From Pelomonas sp047654785 (GTDB lineage Bacteria > Pseudomonadota > Gammaproteobacteria > Burkholderiales > Burkholderiaceae_C), in assembly GCF_047654785.1 (NCBI RefSeq), contig NZ_JASGKQ010000003.1, positions 1,302,001 to 1,366,000 on the forward strand: a stretch of 64,000 nucleotides of DNA. The letters are read 5' to 3'. Position 1 is the first letter of the stretch; each line of letters opens with the position of its first letter. A model generated the notes under the pieces. It saw nothing but the letters and a program-made list of their open reading frames with translations. It did not search any database and was not told the DNA's origin. Positions 43,548 to 51,175 of this stretch are shown here, piece by piece. Both the position numbers and the translations under genes were made by a program.

Positions 43548-43576
43548 CGATGCATTCGATTCAGGAGAACACCGGC

Positions 43577-44143
43577 ATGAAGCACTCGATCACGACCCTG
43601 GCCGCCGCGGCGGCGCTCGCACTGGCGCTGCCCGCGCAGGCCCTGACCGTCACCGGCAGCGCCGCGCCGGCCACCACCACCGTCGGGGGCGAGGCCCTGG
43701 TGACGCTGACCTTGAACGTCTCCGAGGCCTTCATGCCGACCTCGCTGACCTTCAACCTCTCCTGGGCCGACGCGGGCCTGGCGCTCAAGCCGGAGATTTC
43801 CACGGCGCTGGGCCTGAGCTGGGCCGCCGTGGCCGACGGCCTCGACCCGGACTGGACCGAAATCAACTCGGGCACCGGCCACCTGGGCGTGTCCAGCATC
43901 GGCGTGCTGCCGGGCCTGAGCGCCGGCGTCCACACCGTGCAGATCGGCTTCACCGGCCTGGCCGTCGGCACCCACGCCATCAGCTACACGCTGGACCTGG
44001 GCGCCCCCGACTTCGGCCCCGACCTGACGGTGGCGGGCAGCTCGAGCGTGACCGTCTCGGCCGTGCCCGAGGCCAGCCCCGCGCTGATGCTGGCCGCCGG
44101 CCTCGCCGTCATGGGCCTGCGGGCTCGCCGCCGCCGCGCCTGA
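43577..44143 (+). CDS. Small secreted PEP-CTERM-like protein, possibly cohesin-like
   Basis: The product is 188 residues. ATG 43577 is chosen because AGGAGA (43563-43568) lies 8 nt upstream; an upstream ATG at 43550 lacks such a site. Residues 1-23 are a signal peptide ending near PAQA. The mature part starts TVTGSAAPATTTVGGEALVTL and alternates strands (SLTFNLSWADAGLAL, HTVQIGFTGL, HAISYTLDL), which resembles a cohesin-type beta-sandwich. The C-terminus has a PEP-CTERM-like tripartite tail: VPEAS, a hydrophobic helix (LMLAAGLAVMGL), then RARRRRA. The usual PEP motif reads PEA here. The gene starts 29 bp after the giant gene's stop, so it is probably co-transcribed and may be its partner or anchor. 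Exosortase sorting is inference; no exosortase gene is in the window. Confidence 0.7.
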   Translation: MKHSITTLAAAAALALALPAQALTVTGSAAPATTTVGGEALVTLTLNVSEAFMPTSLTFNLSWADAGLALKPEISTALGLSWAAVADGLDPDWTEINSGTGHLGVSSIGVLPGLSAGVHTVQIGFTGLAVGTHAISYTLDLGAPDFGPDLTVAGSSSVTVSAVPEASPALMLAAGLAVMGLRARRRRA

Positions 44144-44184
44144 GGGCAGGGCGGTGGGCCCGATGGTTGGCCCCTGACGCCGCG

Positions 44185-46026
44185 ATGAACGCCCGCCACG
44201 ACCTTCCCGCCGCCACCCCCGCCCTGGGCGCGGACGCCGCCTGGGCGTCGCTGGCCGAGGCGCAGTCCGCCGAAGCGCTGTGCCGCGCCTGGCTGGCCGT
44301 GCTGTGCAGCCTGGTGCCCGATGCGCAGGTGGGCCTACTGCTGCTGCAGGACGCCTCGGGCTCCTACGTGCCCGCTGCGGCCTGGCCCGAAGGCACCGAG
44401 CTGCAGCGCCTGGCCGACATCGCCCGCGAATGCCTGGCCACGCGCCAGGGCGTGCGCCGCCAGCATGCCGGCCACCCGGTGCAGCTGGCCTACCCGCTGG
44501 CCGCAGCCGGCGCGCTGCATGGCGCGGTCGTGCTGGAGCTGCTGGACCCCAGCCCCGAGGCTGCGCGGCTGGCCGCCCGCCTCACGCACTGGGGCGCGGG
44601 CTGGATGGCCGACCTGTTCGCGCAGCGCGAGCTGTCGCAGGCTCGCCAGCGGCTGGACGAATCGGCCTTCCTGTTCGAGGTGTCGCTCGCCGCGCTGGCC
44701 GAGCCCGACTTCCGCCAGGCCGGCCTGACGCTGGTCAACAAGCTGGCGGCGCGCTTCGGCTGCCACCAGGTGCAGCTGGCGCTGGCCGAGGGCCAGGCGC
44801 TGGAGACGGCCGCGGTGTCGCACTCCGCGTGGTTCGACGAACGCGCCAACCTGACCGCGCTGGCCCGCGCCGCAATGACGGAGGCCTTCGACCAGCGCCG
44901 CCCGCTCGTCTGGCCCGAGGCGGGCGATGCGACCGAGCCGGGCACGCTGTGCATGGCCCATGCCCGCTACGCGGCGGACTCCGGCAGCCTGGCGCTGGCC
45001 TCGCAGCCGCTGGCCATCGGCGCGGCACCGCCGTTCGCGGTGCTGCTGTTCGAGCGCAACACCGCCTTCCAGCCGGCCGAGCTGAAGGGCATGGCGCTGC
45101 TGGCCGGCGTGCTGGCGCCGGTGCTGGAGCACAAGCACGCGCGGGACGAGAGCCTGGCCCACCATGCCCGCCGCAGCCTGCGCCACACGGCGGCGCGGCT
45201 GACGGATGCGTCCCACCCCGGCCTGAAGCTCGGCGCGGGCGTGCTGGCGCTGCTGCTGCTGATCGCGGCCGTGCTGCCGGTGGACCACCGCGTCTCGGCG
45301 CCGGCCGTCGTCGAAGGGGCGGTGCAGCGCGCGGCCGTCGCGCCGTTCGACGGCTTTCTGCGCGAAGCGCCCGCCCGCGCGGGCGACACCGTCAGGGCGG
45401 GCCAGGTGCTGGCCCGCATGGACGACCGCGAGCTGCAGCTGGAAAAGGTGCGCTGGGAAACCGAGCTTGAAATGGCGCAGCGCAAGGAGCGCGAAGCGAT
45501 GGCCCAGGCCGACCGCGTCAACCAGCGCCTGTCGGCGGCCCAGGCCAACCAGGCCCGCGCGCAGCTGGACCTGACGCTGTCCAAGCTCTCCCGCGTGGCG
45601 CTGACGGCGCCGTTCGACGCCGTCGTCGTCAAGGGCGACCTGTCGCAGCAGCTCGGCGCGCCGCTGGAAATGGGCAAGACGCTGTTCGAGCTGGCGCCGC
45701 TGGCGAGCTGGCGCGTCGTGCTGAAGATCGACGAGCGCGACATCGCCCGCGTGCAGGCCGGGCAGGGCGGCGAGCTGGTGCTGACCGGCGCGCCGGGCCA
45801 GCACTGGCACTTCAGGCTGAAGTCCGTCACGCCGGTGTCGGTCGTCGAGGAGGGGCGCAACTACTTCCGCGCCGAGGCCGAACTCGCCGGGCCGCAGGGC
45901 GCCCGGCTGCGGCCCAACATGGAGGGCGTGGCCAAGGTGGTGGTGGGCGAGCGCAGCCTGCTGTGGGTGTGGACGCACCGCTTCATCGACTGGCTCCGGC
46001 TGGCCCTGTGGCAATGGACGCCTTGA
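44185..46026 (+). CDS. GAF-like sensor fused to HlyD-family membrane-fusion adaptor
   Basis: The product is about 613 residues from ATG 44185. A TTG at 44167 would add 6 residues, and neither start has a strong ribosome binding site. Residues about 20-330 form a cytoplasmic part with GAF-like character (LCRAWLAVLCSLVPDAQVGLLLLQD, then FAVLLFERNTAFQPAELKGMALLAGVLAPVLE). One membrane helix at about 347-367 (LKLGAGVLALLLLIAAVLPV) follows. Then comes a HlyD part: a biotinyl-lipoyl-like hairpin half (VAPFDGFLREAPARAGDTVRAGQVL), a coiled coil (about 420-470), the second half (LTAPFDAVVVKGDLSQQLGAPL) and a beta-barrel. HlyD proteins bridge inner-membrane exporters to outer-membrane channels. A GAF-like domain on the cytoplasmic side is unusual and may sense a ligand or contact the motor. 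The gene overlaps the next one by 13 bp. Confidence 0.75.
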   Translation: MNARHDLPAATPALGADAAWASLAEAQSAEALCRAWLAVLCSLVPDAQVGLLLLQDASGSYVPAAAWPEGTELQRLADIARECLATRQGVRRQHAGHPVQLAYPLAAAGALHGAVVLELLDPSPEAARLAARLTHWGAGWMADLFAQRELSQARQRLDESAFLFEVSLAALAEPDFRQAGLTLVNKLAARFGCHQVQLALAEGQALETAAVSHSAWFDERANLTALARAAMTEAFDQRRPLVWPEAGDATEPGTLCMAHARYAADSGSLALASQPLAIGAAPPFAVLLFERNTAFQPAELKGMALLAGVLAPVLEHKHARDESLAHHARRSLRHTAARLTDASHPGLKLGAGVLALLLLIAAVLPVDHRVSAPAVVEGAVQRAAVAPFDGFLREAPARAGDTVRAGQVLARMDDRELQLEKVRWETELEMAQRKEREAMAQADRVNQRLSAAQANQARAQLDLTLSKLSRVALTAPFDAVVVKGDLSQQLGAPLEMGKTLFELAPLASWRVVLKIDERDIARVQAGQGGELVLTGAPGQHWHFRLKSVTPVSVVEEGRNYFRAEAELAGPQGARLRPNMEGVAKVVVGERSLLWVWTHRFIDWLRLALWQWTP

Positions 46027-48197
46027 GCGATGCCGCCGGGCCCCGGCGCCCGCTGGGCGACGCGCTGTTCTCCGGCAACTGGTACCGCGTCGCCGCCCTC
46101 AAGCCGCGACTGCGCGGCCACGTGCGCATCCACCGGCACGTCTACCGCGGCGAGATCTGGTACGTGGTGGAAGACCGGGTGTCCGGCAAGTACCACCGCT
46201 TCAACCCCGGCAGCTACCGCGTCATCGGCCTGCTGGACGGCCAGCGCACGCTGCAGCAGGTGTGGGACCGGCTCAGCGCCGCGATGGACGAGCACACGCC
46301 CAGCCAGGACGAGCTGGTGCAGCTGTTCGGCCAGCTCTACGCGGCCGACCTGATCCAGTGCGACGTGACGCCCGACGTGGCCGAGCTGTTCGAGCGCGGC
46401 GGCCGGCAGCGCAAGGCCAAGCTGCTGCAGCGCTTCGCCAACCCGGTGTCGCTGCGCTTTCCGCTGCTGGACCCGGACGCCTGGCTCGGCCGCGCCGTCG
46501 CCGCCGCCGGGCCGCTGAAAGGCTGGGCCGGCGCCGCGCTGTGGCTGGCCGTGGTGCTGCCCGCCGTGCTGCTGGCGCCCAGCCACTGGCGCGAGCTGAC
46601 CGGCAACATCAACGAACGCCTGCTCGCGGTGGACAACCTGCTGCTGCTGGCGCTGCTGTTCCCGCTGCTCAAGGCCGCGCACGAAATCGGCCACGGCCTG
46701 GCGGCCAAGCGCTTTGGCGGCGAGGTCCACGAGATGGGCGTCATGCTGCTCGTGTTCTTCCCGGTGCCGTATGTGGACGCCAGCAGCTCCAGCGCCTTCG
46801 CCAGCCGCTGGCCGCGCATGCTGGTGGGCGCGGCGGGCATGCTCACCGAGCTGTTCATCGCGGCGCTGGCGTTCTACCTGTGGCTGGCGCTGGAGCCCGG
46901 TTTCGTGCGCTCGCTGGCCTTCAACGTGATCGTGCTGGCCAGCGTGACGACGCTGATGTTCAACGCCAACCCGCTGCTGCGCTACGACGGCTACTACATC
47001 TTTGCCGATGCCATCGAGAGTCCCAACCTGGGCCAGCGCGCCACCGAGTACTGGGGCTGGCTGCTGCGCCACCACCTGTTCGGCCAGCACCAGGCCGAGC
47101 CGCCCCTGAGCACCCCGGGCGAGCGCCGCTGGTTCCTGGTCTACGCGCCGCTGGCGCTGGCCTACCGGCTGTTCGTGATGTTCAGCATCGCGGTCTTCAT
47201 CGCCAGCCGCTACTTCTTCATCGGCGTGCTGGTCGCGGCCTGGGGCATCGTCGCCAGCATGGTCTGGCCCTGGGCCAAGGGCCTGAAGAAGCTGGCCGGC
47301 GACCCCGCGCTGGAGCCGCAGGCCGGCCGCGTGCGGCGCGCGCTGTGGGTGTCGGGCCTGCTGCTGGGGCTGCTGCTGTTCGTCGTGCCGATGCCGCGGC
47401 ATTCCACCGCCACCGGCATCGTCTGGCCCAGCGACAACGCGGTGCTGCGCGCCCAGGGCGGCGGCTTCTTCTCCAGGCTGCTGGTGCGGCCCGGCACGGT
47501 GGTGCTGGAAGGCCAGCCCGTGGCCGAGCTGCTGGACCCGGCGCTGGACGCGCGCCTGGGCGAGCAGCGCGGCCGGCTGGCGCTGGCGCGGGCCCGGCAT
47601 GACGCGGCCTTCGGCGTCATCGGCATCGCGCCGGCGCGGGCGGCGCTGCTGGCCGAAGAAGTGCGGCGCGAGCAGGCCGCGCTGGCCGCGCTGGAGGACG
47701 AAGCCGCCAAGCTGGTGGTGCGCGCCGAGGTGGCGGGCGTGCTGCTGCTGACGCGGCCCGACGACCTGCCCGGACGCTTCTTCAAGCGCGGCGAGGTGCT
47801 GGGGCACGTGGACACCGCCGGCCCGGCCCGCGTACGGCTGGTGCTGCCCCAGTGGCAGAGCGCCACCGTGCATGGCTTCGAGGTGCGCATGCCGCAGGCG
47901 CCGGGGCACAGCTACGCGGCCACGCTGGCCCGCAGCGTGCCGGCCGCCGCGCGGGAGCTGCCCAGCCCGGCGCTGGGCACGGCCGCCGGCGGCGACATCC
48001 CGCTGGACCCGCACGACCCCAAGGGCATGCAGGCCCTGCAGACGCTGTTCGAGCACGAGCTGCAGCTCGGGCCGGACATGCCCTACCGGCAGATCGGCGC
48101 GCGGGTGATGGTGCGGCTGACGCATGAGCCGGAGCCGGTGGCGATGCGGGTGGGGGAGGGGGTGCGGCGCTTGTTCCTGTCGCACTTCCAGCTATGA
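46014..48197 (+). CDS. PqqD-like / M50 site-2-type metalloprotease / HlyD-like fusion
   Basis: The product is 727 residues from ATG 46014, overlapping the previous gene by 13 bp. Residues about 30-115 resemble a PqqD or RiPP-recognition fold (GEIWYVVEDRVSGKYHRFNP, GLLDGQRTLQQVWDRL, QLYAADLIQ). The membrane part has about seven helices, with the M50 zinc motif HEIGH at residues 223-227 and the partner motif NPLLRYDGYY (Asp325) supplying the third metal ligand. After a last helix near 450 (LLLGLLLFVVPMP) comes a periplasmic HlyD-like half: a lipoyl-like strand (LVRPGTVVLEGQPVAEL), a coiled coil rich in Ala/Glu/Arg, and VVRAEVAGVLL. The active-site residues are intact, so proteolysis is plausible, for example leader removal from the giant protein. 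Such an M50-HlyD design is known from multi-domain export clusters; its substrate here is inferred from context only. Confidence 0.75.
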   Translation: MDALSDAAGPRRPLGDALFSGNWYRVAALKPRLRGHVRIHRHVYRGEIWYVVEDRVSGKYHRFNPGSYRVIGLLDGQRTLQQVWDRLSAAMDEHTPSQDELVQLFGQLYAADLIQCDVTPDVAELFERGGRQRKAKLLQRFANPVSLRFPLLDPDAWLGRAVAAAGPLKGWAGAALWLAVVLPAVLLAPSHWRELTGNINERLLAVDNLLLLALLFPLLKAAHEIGHGLAAKRFGGEVHEMGVMLLVFFPVPYVDASSSSAFASRWPRMLVGAAGMLTELFIAALAFYLWLALEPGFVRSLAFNVIVLASVTTLMFNANPLLRYDGYYIFADAIESPNLGQRATEYWGWLLRHHLFGQHQAEPPLSTPGERRWFLVYAPLALAYRLFVMFSIAVFIASRYFFIGVLVAAWGIVASMVWPWAKGLKKLAGDPALEPQAGRVRRALWVSGLLLGLLLFVVPMPRHSTATGIVWPSDNAVLRAQGGGFFSRLLVRPGTVVLEGQPVAELLDPALDARLGEQRGRLALARARHDAAFGVIGIAPARAALLAEEVRREQAALAALEDEAAKLVVRAEVAGVLLLTRPDDLPGRFFKRGEVLGHVDTAGPARVRLVLPQWQSATVHGFEVRMPQAPGHSYAATLARSVPAAARELPSPALGTAAGGDIPLDPHDPKGMQALQTLFEHELQLGPDMPYRQIGARVMVRLTHEPEPVAMRVGEGVRRLFLSHFQL

Positions 48198-48210
48198 CGG
48201 CCGCGCCGCG

Positions 48211-50199
48211 ATGAACACCGCCACGCTCCCGCTCGACATCGGCGACGCGCTCGCCCACGGCATCTTCCCCGAGCGCCGCGACGTGGACGAACCGGTCCAC
48301 GACCGCTTCGCCCGCGGCGTCGTCTGGCGCCTGAAGCGCCGGCTGATCCCCGCCGTGCCCGCGCTGCGCCGCATGGCGCACGAGGCCGGCCAGCGCGAAG
48401 CCGAGATCCGGCAGCAGACCGACCAGGAACTCCGCAGACGCCTGTTCGCCGCCGCCCCCGCGGCCGTGCAGGCCGGCCGCGCCGCGGGTCTCGCCGACGT
48501 CATGGCGCTGGTGCGGGAGGGCGCCCGGCGCGCGCTCGGCAAGCGGCCGTTCGACACCCAGCTGATGGGCGCCGCCGTGCTGATCGAAGGGCGCCTGGCC
48601 GAGATGCAGACCGGCGAGGGCAAGACGCTCACCGCCGGCCTGGCCGCCACCGTCGCCGGCGCGGCGGGCCTGCCCACGCACGTCGTCACCGTCAACGACT
48701 ACCTGGCCCGCCGCGACTGCGAACTGATGCAGCCGCTGTTCAACTTCTTCGGCATGGCGGCCGGCGTCGTCTGGGCCACGCTGGAACACGAGGCCAAGCG
48801 CGCGGCCTACCAGCGGCCCATCACCTACTGCACCAACCAGAGCCTGGTGTTCGACTACCTGCGCGACCGCGTCTCGGCCGGCGGCCGGGTCAGCCCCGCG
48901 CAGATGCAGGCCCGCCTGCTGCACGGCCGCCTGCCGCAGCCGCTGCTGCTGCACGGCCTGCACTTCGCCATCGTCGACGAGGCCGACTCCATCCTCATCG
49001 ACGAAGCCCGCACGCCGCTGATCCTGTCCGAAAAGCAGGGCCAGCCGCCGGACGCGGCCGACTACCGGCAGGCGCTGGCCATCGCCGCGACGCTGAAGCC
49101 GGGCGAGCACTTCAGCATCGACGCAGCCCGCCACAGCCTGCACTTCGAGGCGGCCGGCCTGCCGGCCGTGCGCGAGGCCGCAGCCGGCCTGGGCGGCATC
49201 TGGGGCGTGGCGCGCGGGCGCGAGCAACTCGTCGGCCAGGCGCTGCGCGCGCTGCACCTGTTCCACCGCGACCAGCACTACGTCGTCATCGACGGCACCG
49301 TGCAGATCGTCGACGAGTACACCGGCCGCGTGCTCGAAGGCCGCAGCTGGGAGGGCGGGCTGCACCAGATGATGGAAGCCAAGGAAGGGCTGGCACTGAC
49401 CGAGCCGGCCCGCACGCTCGCGCGCATCACCTTCCAGCGCTTCTTCTGCCGCTACCTGCGGCTGGCCGGCATGACCGGCACCGCCGCCGAGGTGGCCGCC
49501 GAGCTGAACCAGGTCTACCGGCTCGACGTGGTGCGGCTGCCCACCCACCAGCCCGAGCAGCGCGTCACCCACCCGCCGCGGCTGCTGCGGACCCAGGCCG
49601 CCAAATGGGCCGCCGTGCGCGAGGCGGTGGCGCAGGAGCTGGCGGCCGGCCGGCCGGTGCTGGTGGGCACGCGCTCGGTGCGTGCGTCCCTGGCGCTGTC
49701 GGCGGCGCTCGGCCCGCGCCAGGTTCACCGCGTGCTGAACGCGCGGCAGGACGAGGAGGAGGCCGACATCGTCGCCACGGCCGGTGAGTCCGGCGCGGTG
49801 ACGGTGGCCACCAACATGGCCGGCCGCGGCACCGACATCCACCTGGCCGACGCCGTCAAGCGCCAGGGCGGCCTGGCCGTGCTGCTGACCGAGTTCCACG
49901 ACTCCGCCCGCATCGACCGCCAGCTCGTGGGCCGGGGTGCGCGGCAGGGTGACCCCGGCGTCGCGCGCGCCATCGTCGCGCTGGACGACGAGATCTTCAC
50001 CGCCCACGCCGCCACGCTGCAGGCGCTGCTGGGTCGGCTGTTCGCGGGCCGCGACGAACTGCCCGCCTGGGCGCTGGCCCTGCTGCGCCGCGCCGCCCAG
50101 GGCCATGCCGGGCGCCTGCATGCCGCGATGCGCCGCCGCACGCTCAAGGCCGACCGCCAACTCGACAACCTGCTCGGATTCGCCGGAAACCAGATATGA
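48211..50199 (+). CDS. Shortened SecA-like preprotein translocase ATPase
   Basis: The product is 662 residues, against about 900 for housekeeping SecA. Preserved SecA motifs: EMQTGEGKT (Walker A, about 131-139), the Walker B segment VDEADSILIDEARTPL (DEAD at 256-259), EYTGRVLEGRSWEGGLHQMMEAKEGL in the preprotein-binding/second motor region, NMAGRGTDI (535-543), and GRGARQGDPG in place of GRSGRQGDPG. The chain stops soon after the start of the helical scaffold, so the helical wing, most of the scaffold and the C-terminal zinc-binding tail are missing. It is therefore an accessory, SecA2-like motor rather than the main SecA. It begins 13 bp after the M50-HlyD gene and its stop overlaps the next start as ATGA. 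Position argues for a dedicated role in moving the giant protein. Confidence 0.85.
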   Translation: MNTATLPLDIGDALAHGIFPERRDVDEPVHDRFARGVVWRLKRRLIPAVPALRRMAHEAGQREAEIRQQTDQELRRRLFAAAPAAVQAGRAAGLADVMALVREGARRALGKRPFDTQLMGAAVLIEGRLAEMQTGEGKTLTAGLAATVAGAAGLPTHVVTVNDYLARRDCELMQPLFNFFGMAAGVVWATLEHEAKRAAYQRPITYCTNQSLVFDYLRDRVSAGGRVSPAQMQARLLHGRLPQPLLLHGLHFAIVDEADSILIDEARTPLILSEKQGQPPDAADYRQALAIAATLKPGEHFSIDAARHSLHFEAAGLPAVREAAAGLGGIWGVARGREQLVGQALRALHLFHRDQHYVVIDGTVQIVDEYTGRVLEGRSWEGGLHQMMEAKEGLALTEPARTLARITFQRFFCRYLRLAGMTGTAAEVAAELNQVYRLDVVRLPTHQPEQRVTHPPRLLRTQAAKWAAVREAVAQELAAGRPVLVGTRSVRASLALSAALGPRQVHRVLNARQDEEEADIVATAGESGAVTVATNMAGRGTDIHLADAVKRQGGLAVLLTEFHDSARIDRQLVGRGARQGDPGVARAIVALDDEIFTAHAATLQALLGRLFAGRDELPAWALALLRRAAQGHAGRLHAAMRRRTLKADRQLDNLLGFAGNQI

Positions 50200-51017
50200 A
50201 GCCCCTTGCTCTCCTGCTGCTGTCGTCGGCCGCATTGGCCCAGGCGCCCAAGCCCGCCGCACCGGCGGCCGGCGGCGGCTACGACTGCCTGATCGAACCC
50301 CACCAGCGCATCGAAATCCGCAGCCCGGCCAATGCCCTCATCGACAAGGTGCTGGTGGAGCGGGGCAGCCAGGTCAAGGCCGGCGACACGCTGGTGCTGC
50401 TGGACGGCAGCGTGGAACGCGCGGCGCTGGCCGGCGCCCAGCAGCGGGCCGAGTCCGAAGCCGAGCAGCGCGTGGCGGGCGCCCGGGCCGACTACGCCCG
50501 CGAGAAATTCCGCCGCCGGGAGGAACTGCGCCGGCAGAGCTATATCACCGCACAGGACCGCGACGAAGCGCAGGCCGAGTTGCGCGTGGCCGAGGCCGAA
50601 CTGGCGCTGGCGGTGGACAACCGCCGCCTCGCCGGCATCGAGGCGCAGCGGCTGAACGCCGTCGTCAGGCAGCGCCAGTTGCGTGCCCCGTTCAACGGCA
50701 TCGTCACCGACCGCCTGCAGCACCCGGGTGAACTGGCCTTCACCGGCGAGGGCTCGCGCCCGATCCTGAAGATGGCGCAGACCCATCCATTGCGTGTGGA
50801 GGTGGTGCTGCCGGTGGGCCTGATGGGCCAGATCAAGGCCGGCCGCCTGGCCGAGATCACGCCCGAAGCGCCGCTGAAGGGAAGCTGGCAGGCGCAGATC
50901 AAGGTGGTGGACCGCGTCATGGACTCCGCCAGCGGTTCGTTCGGCGTGCGGCTGGAACTGCCCAACGCCAACGGCGAAATCCCCGCGGGTGTGCGCTGCA
51001 AGGTGCGGTTTCTTTGA
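50196..51017 (+). CDS. HlyD/RND-type periplasmic adaptor with signal peptide
   Basis: The product is 273 residues. Its start overlaps the SecA-like stop (ATGA at 50196-50199), suggesting translational coupling. Residues 1-17 form a signal peptide (KPLALLLLSSAALAQA), so unlike the two upstream HlyD fusions it is fully periplasmic. Visible parts: first lipoyl half (IRSPANALIDKVLVERGSQVKAGD), a coiled coil (about 75-150), the second half (LRAPFNGIVTDRLQHPGELAF), and a beta-barrel ending VRLELPNANGEIPAGVRCKVRF. It is the last gene of the giant operon. No cognate outer-membrane channel or ABC/RND pump lies beside it. Confidence 0.85.
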   Translation: MKPLALLLLSSAALAQAPKPAAPAAGGGYDCLIEPHQRIEIRSPANALIDKVLVERGSQVKAGDTLVLLDGSVERAALAGAQQRAESEAEQRVAGARADYAREKFRRREELRRQSYITAQDRDEAQAELRVAEAELALAVDNRRLAGIEAQRLNAVVRQRQLRAPFNGIVTDRLQHPGELAFTGEGSRPILKMAQTHPLRVEVVLPVGLMGQIKAGRLAEITPEAPLKGSWQAQIKVVDRVMDSASGSFGVRLELPNANGEIPAGVRCKVRFL

Positions 51018-51175
51018 AGGAGGTTTGCGCAAGTGCGCACCGTAGCTGGTGCGTGGTGCATGTCGACGTTAATTTACATAATGCACATTGTCGCCAGCTA
51101 GTGCCATGTTGCTATATCACTTCGATTTTAATCTGTCAATCAGACAATAACCATATTTATCAAAAGGGACACAAC
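51018..51175 (+). promoter_or_regulatory. AT-rich control region before the island HTH gene
   Basis: This 158-bp stretch is strikingly AT-rich against the rest of the window, from about 51065 on. It begins with a hairpin, TGCGC (51026-51030), AAGT, GCGCA (51035-51039), which might end the giant operon although no T-run follows. An imperfect inverted repeat pairs GTGCATGT (51056-51063) with ACATAATGCAC (51076-51086). A small palindrome, TGTC-AATCA-GACA, lies at 51134-51146. A candidate -10 element TTTAAT is at 51127-51132; no good -35 at normal spacing was seen. AGGGA at 51165-51169 is the ribosome binding site of the next gene. The layout resembles a phage-type operator region. Confidence 0.4.

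Noticed and set aside
25506..43514. Minus-strand open frame of about 6,000 codons opposite the giant gene
   Set aside because: It mirrors the codon bias and repeats of the sense gene, is full of His/Arg/Gln/Ala/Gly runs with no domain, and has no ribosome binding site logic. Long antisense frames are expected in such GC-rich repetitive DNA.
43431..43547. Possible sortase, PEP-CTERM or classical type I signal at the end of the giant protein
   Set aside because: The last residues (VPNDWKLTI) show no LPxTG, no hydrophobic helix with basic tail and no clear amphipathic type I signal.
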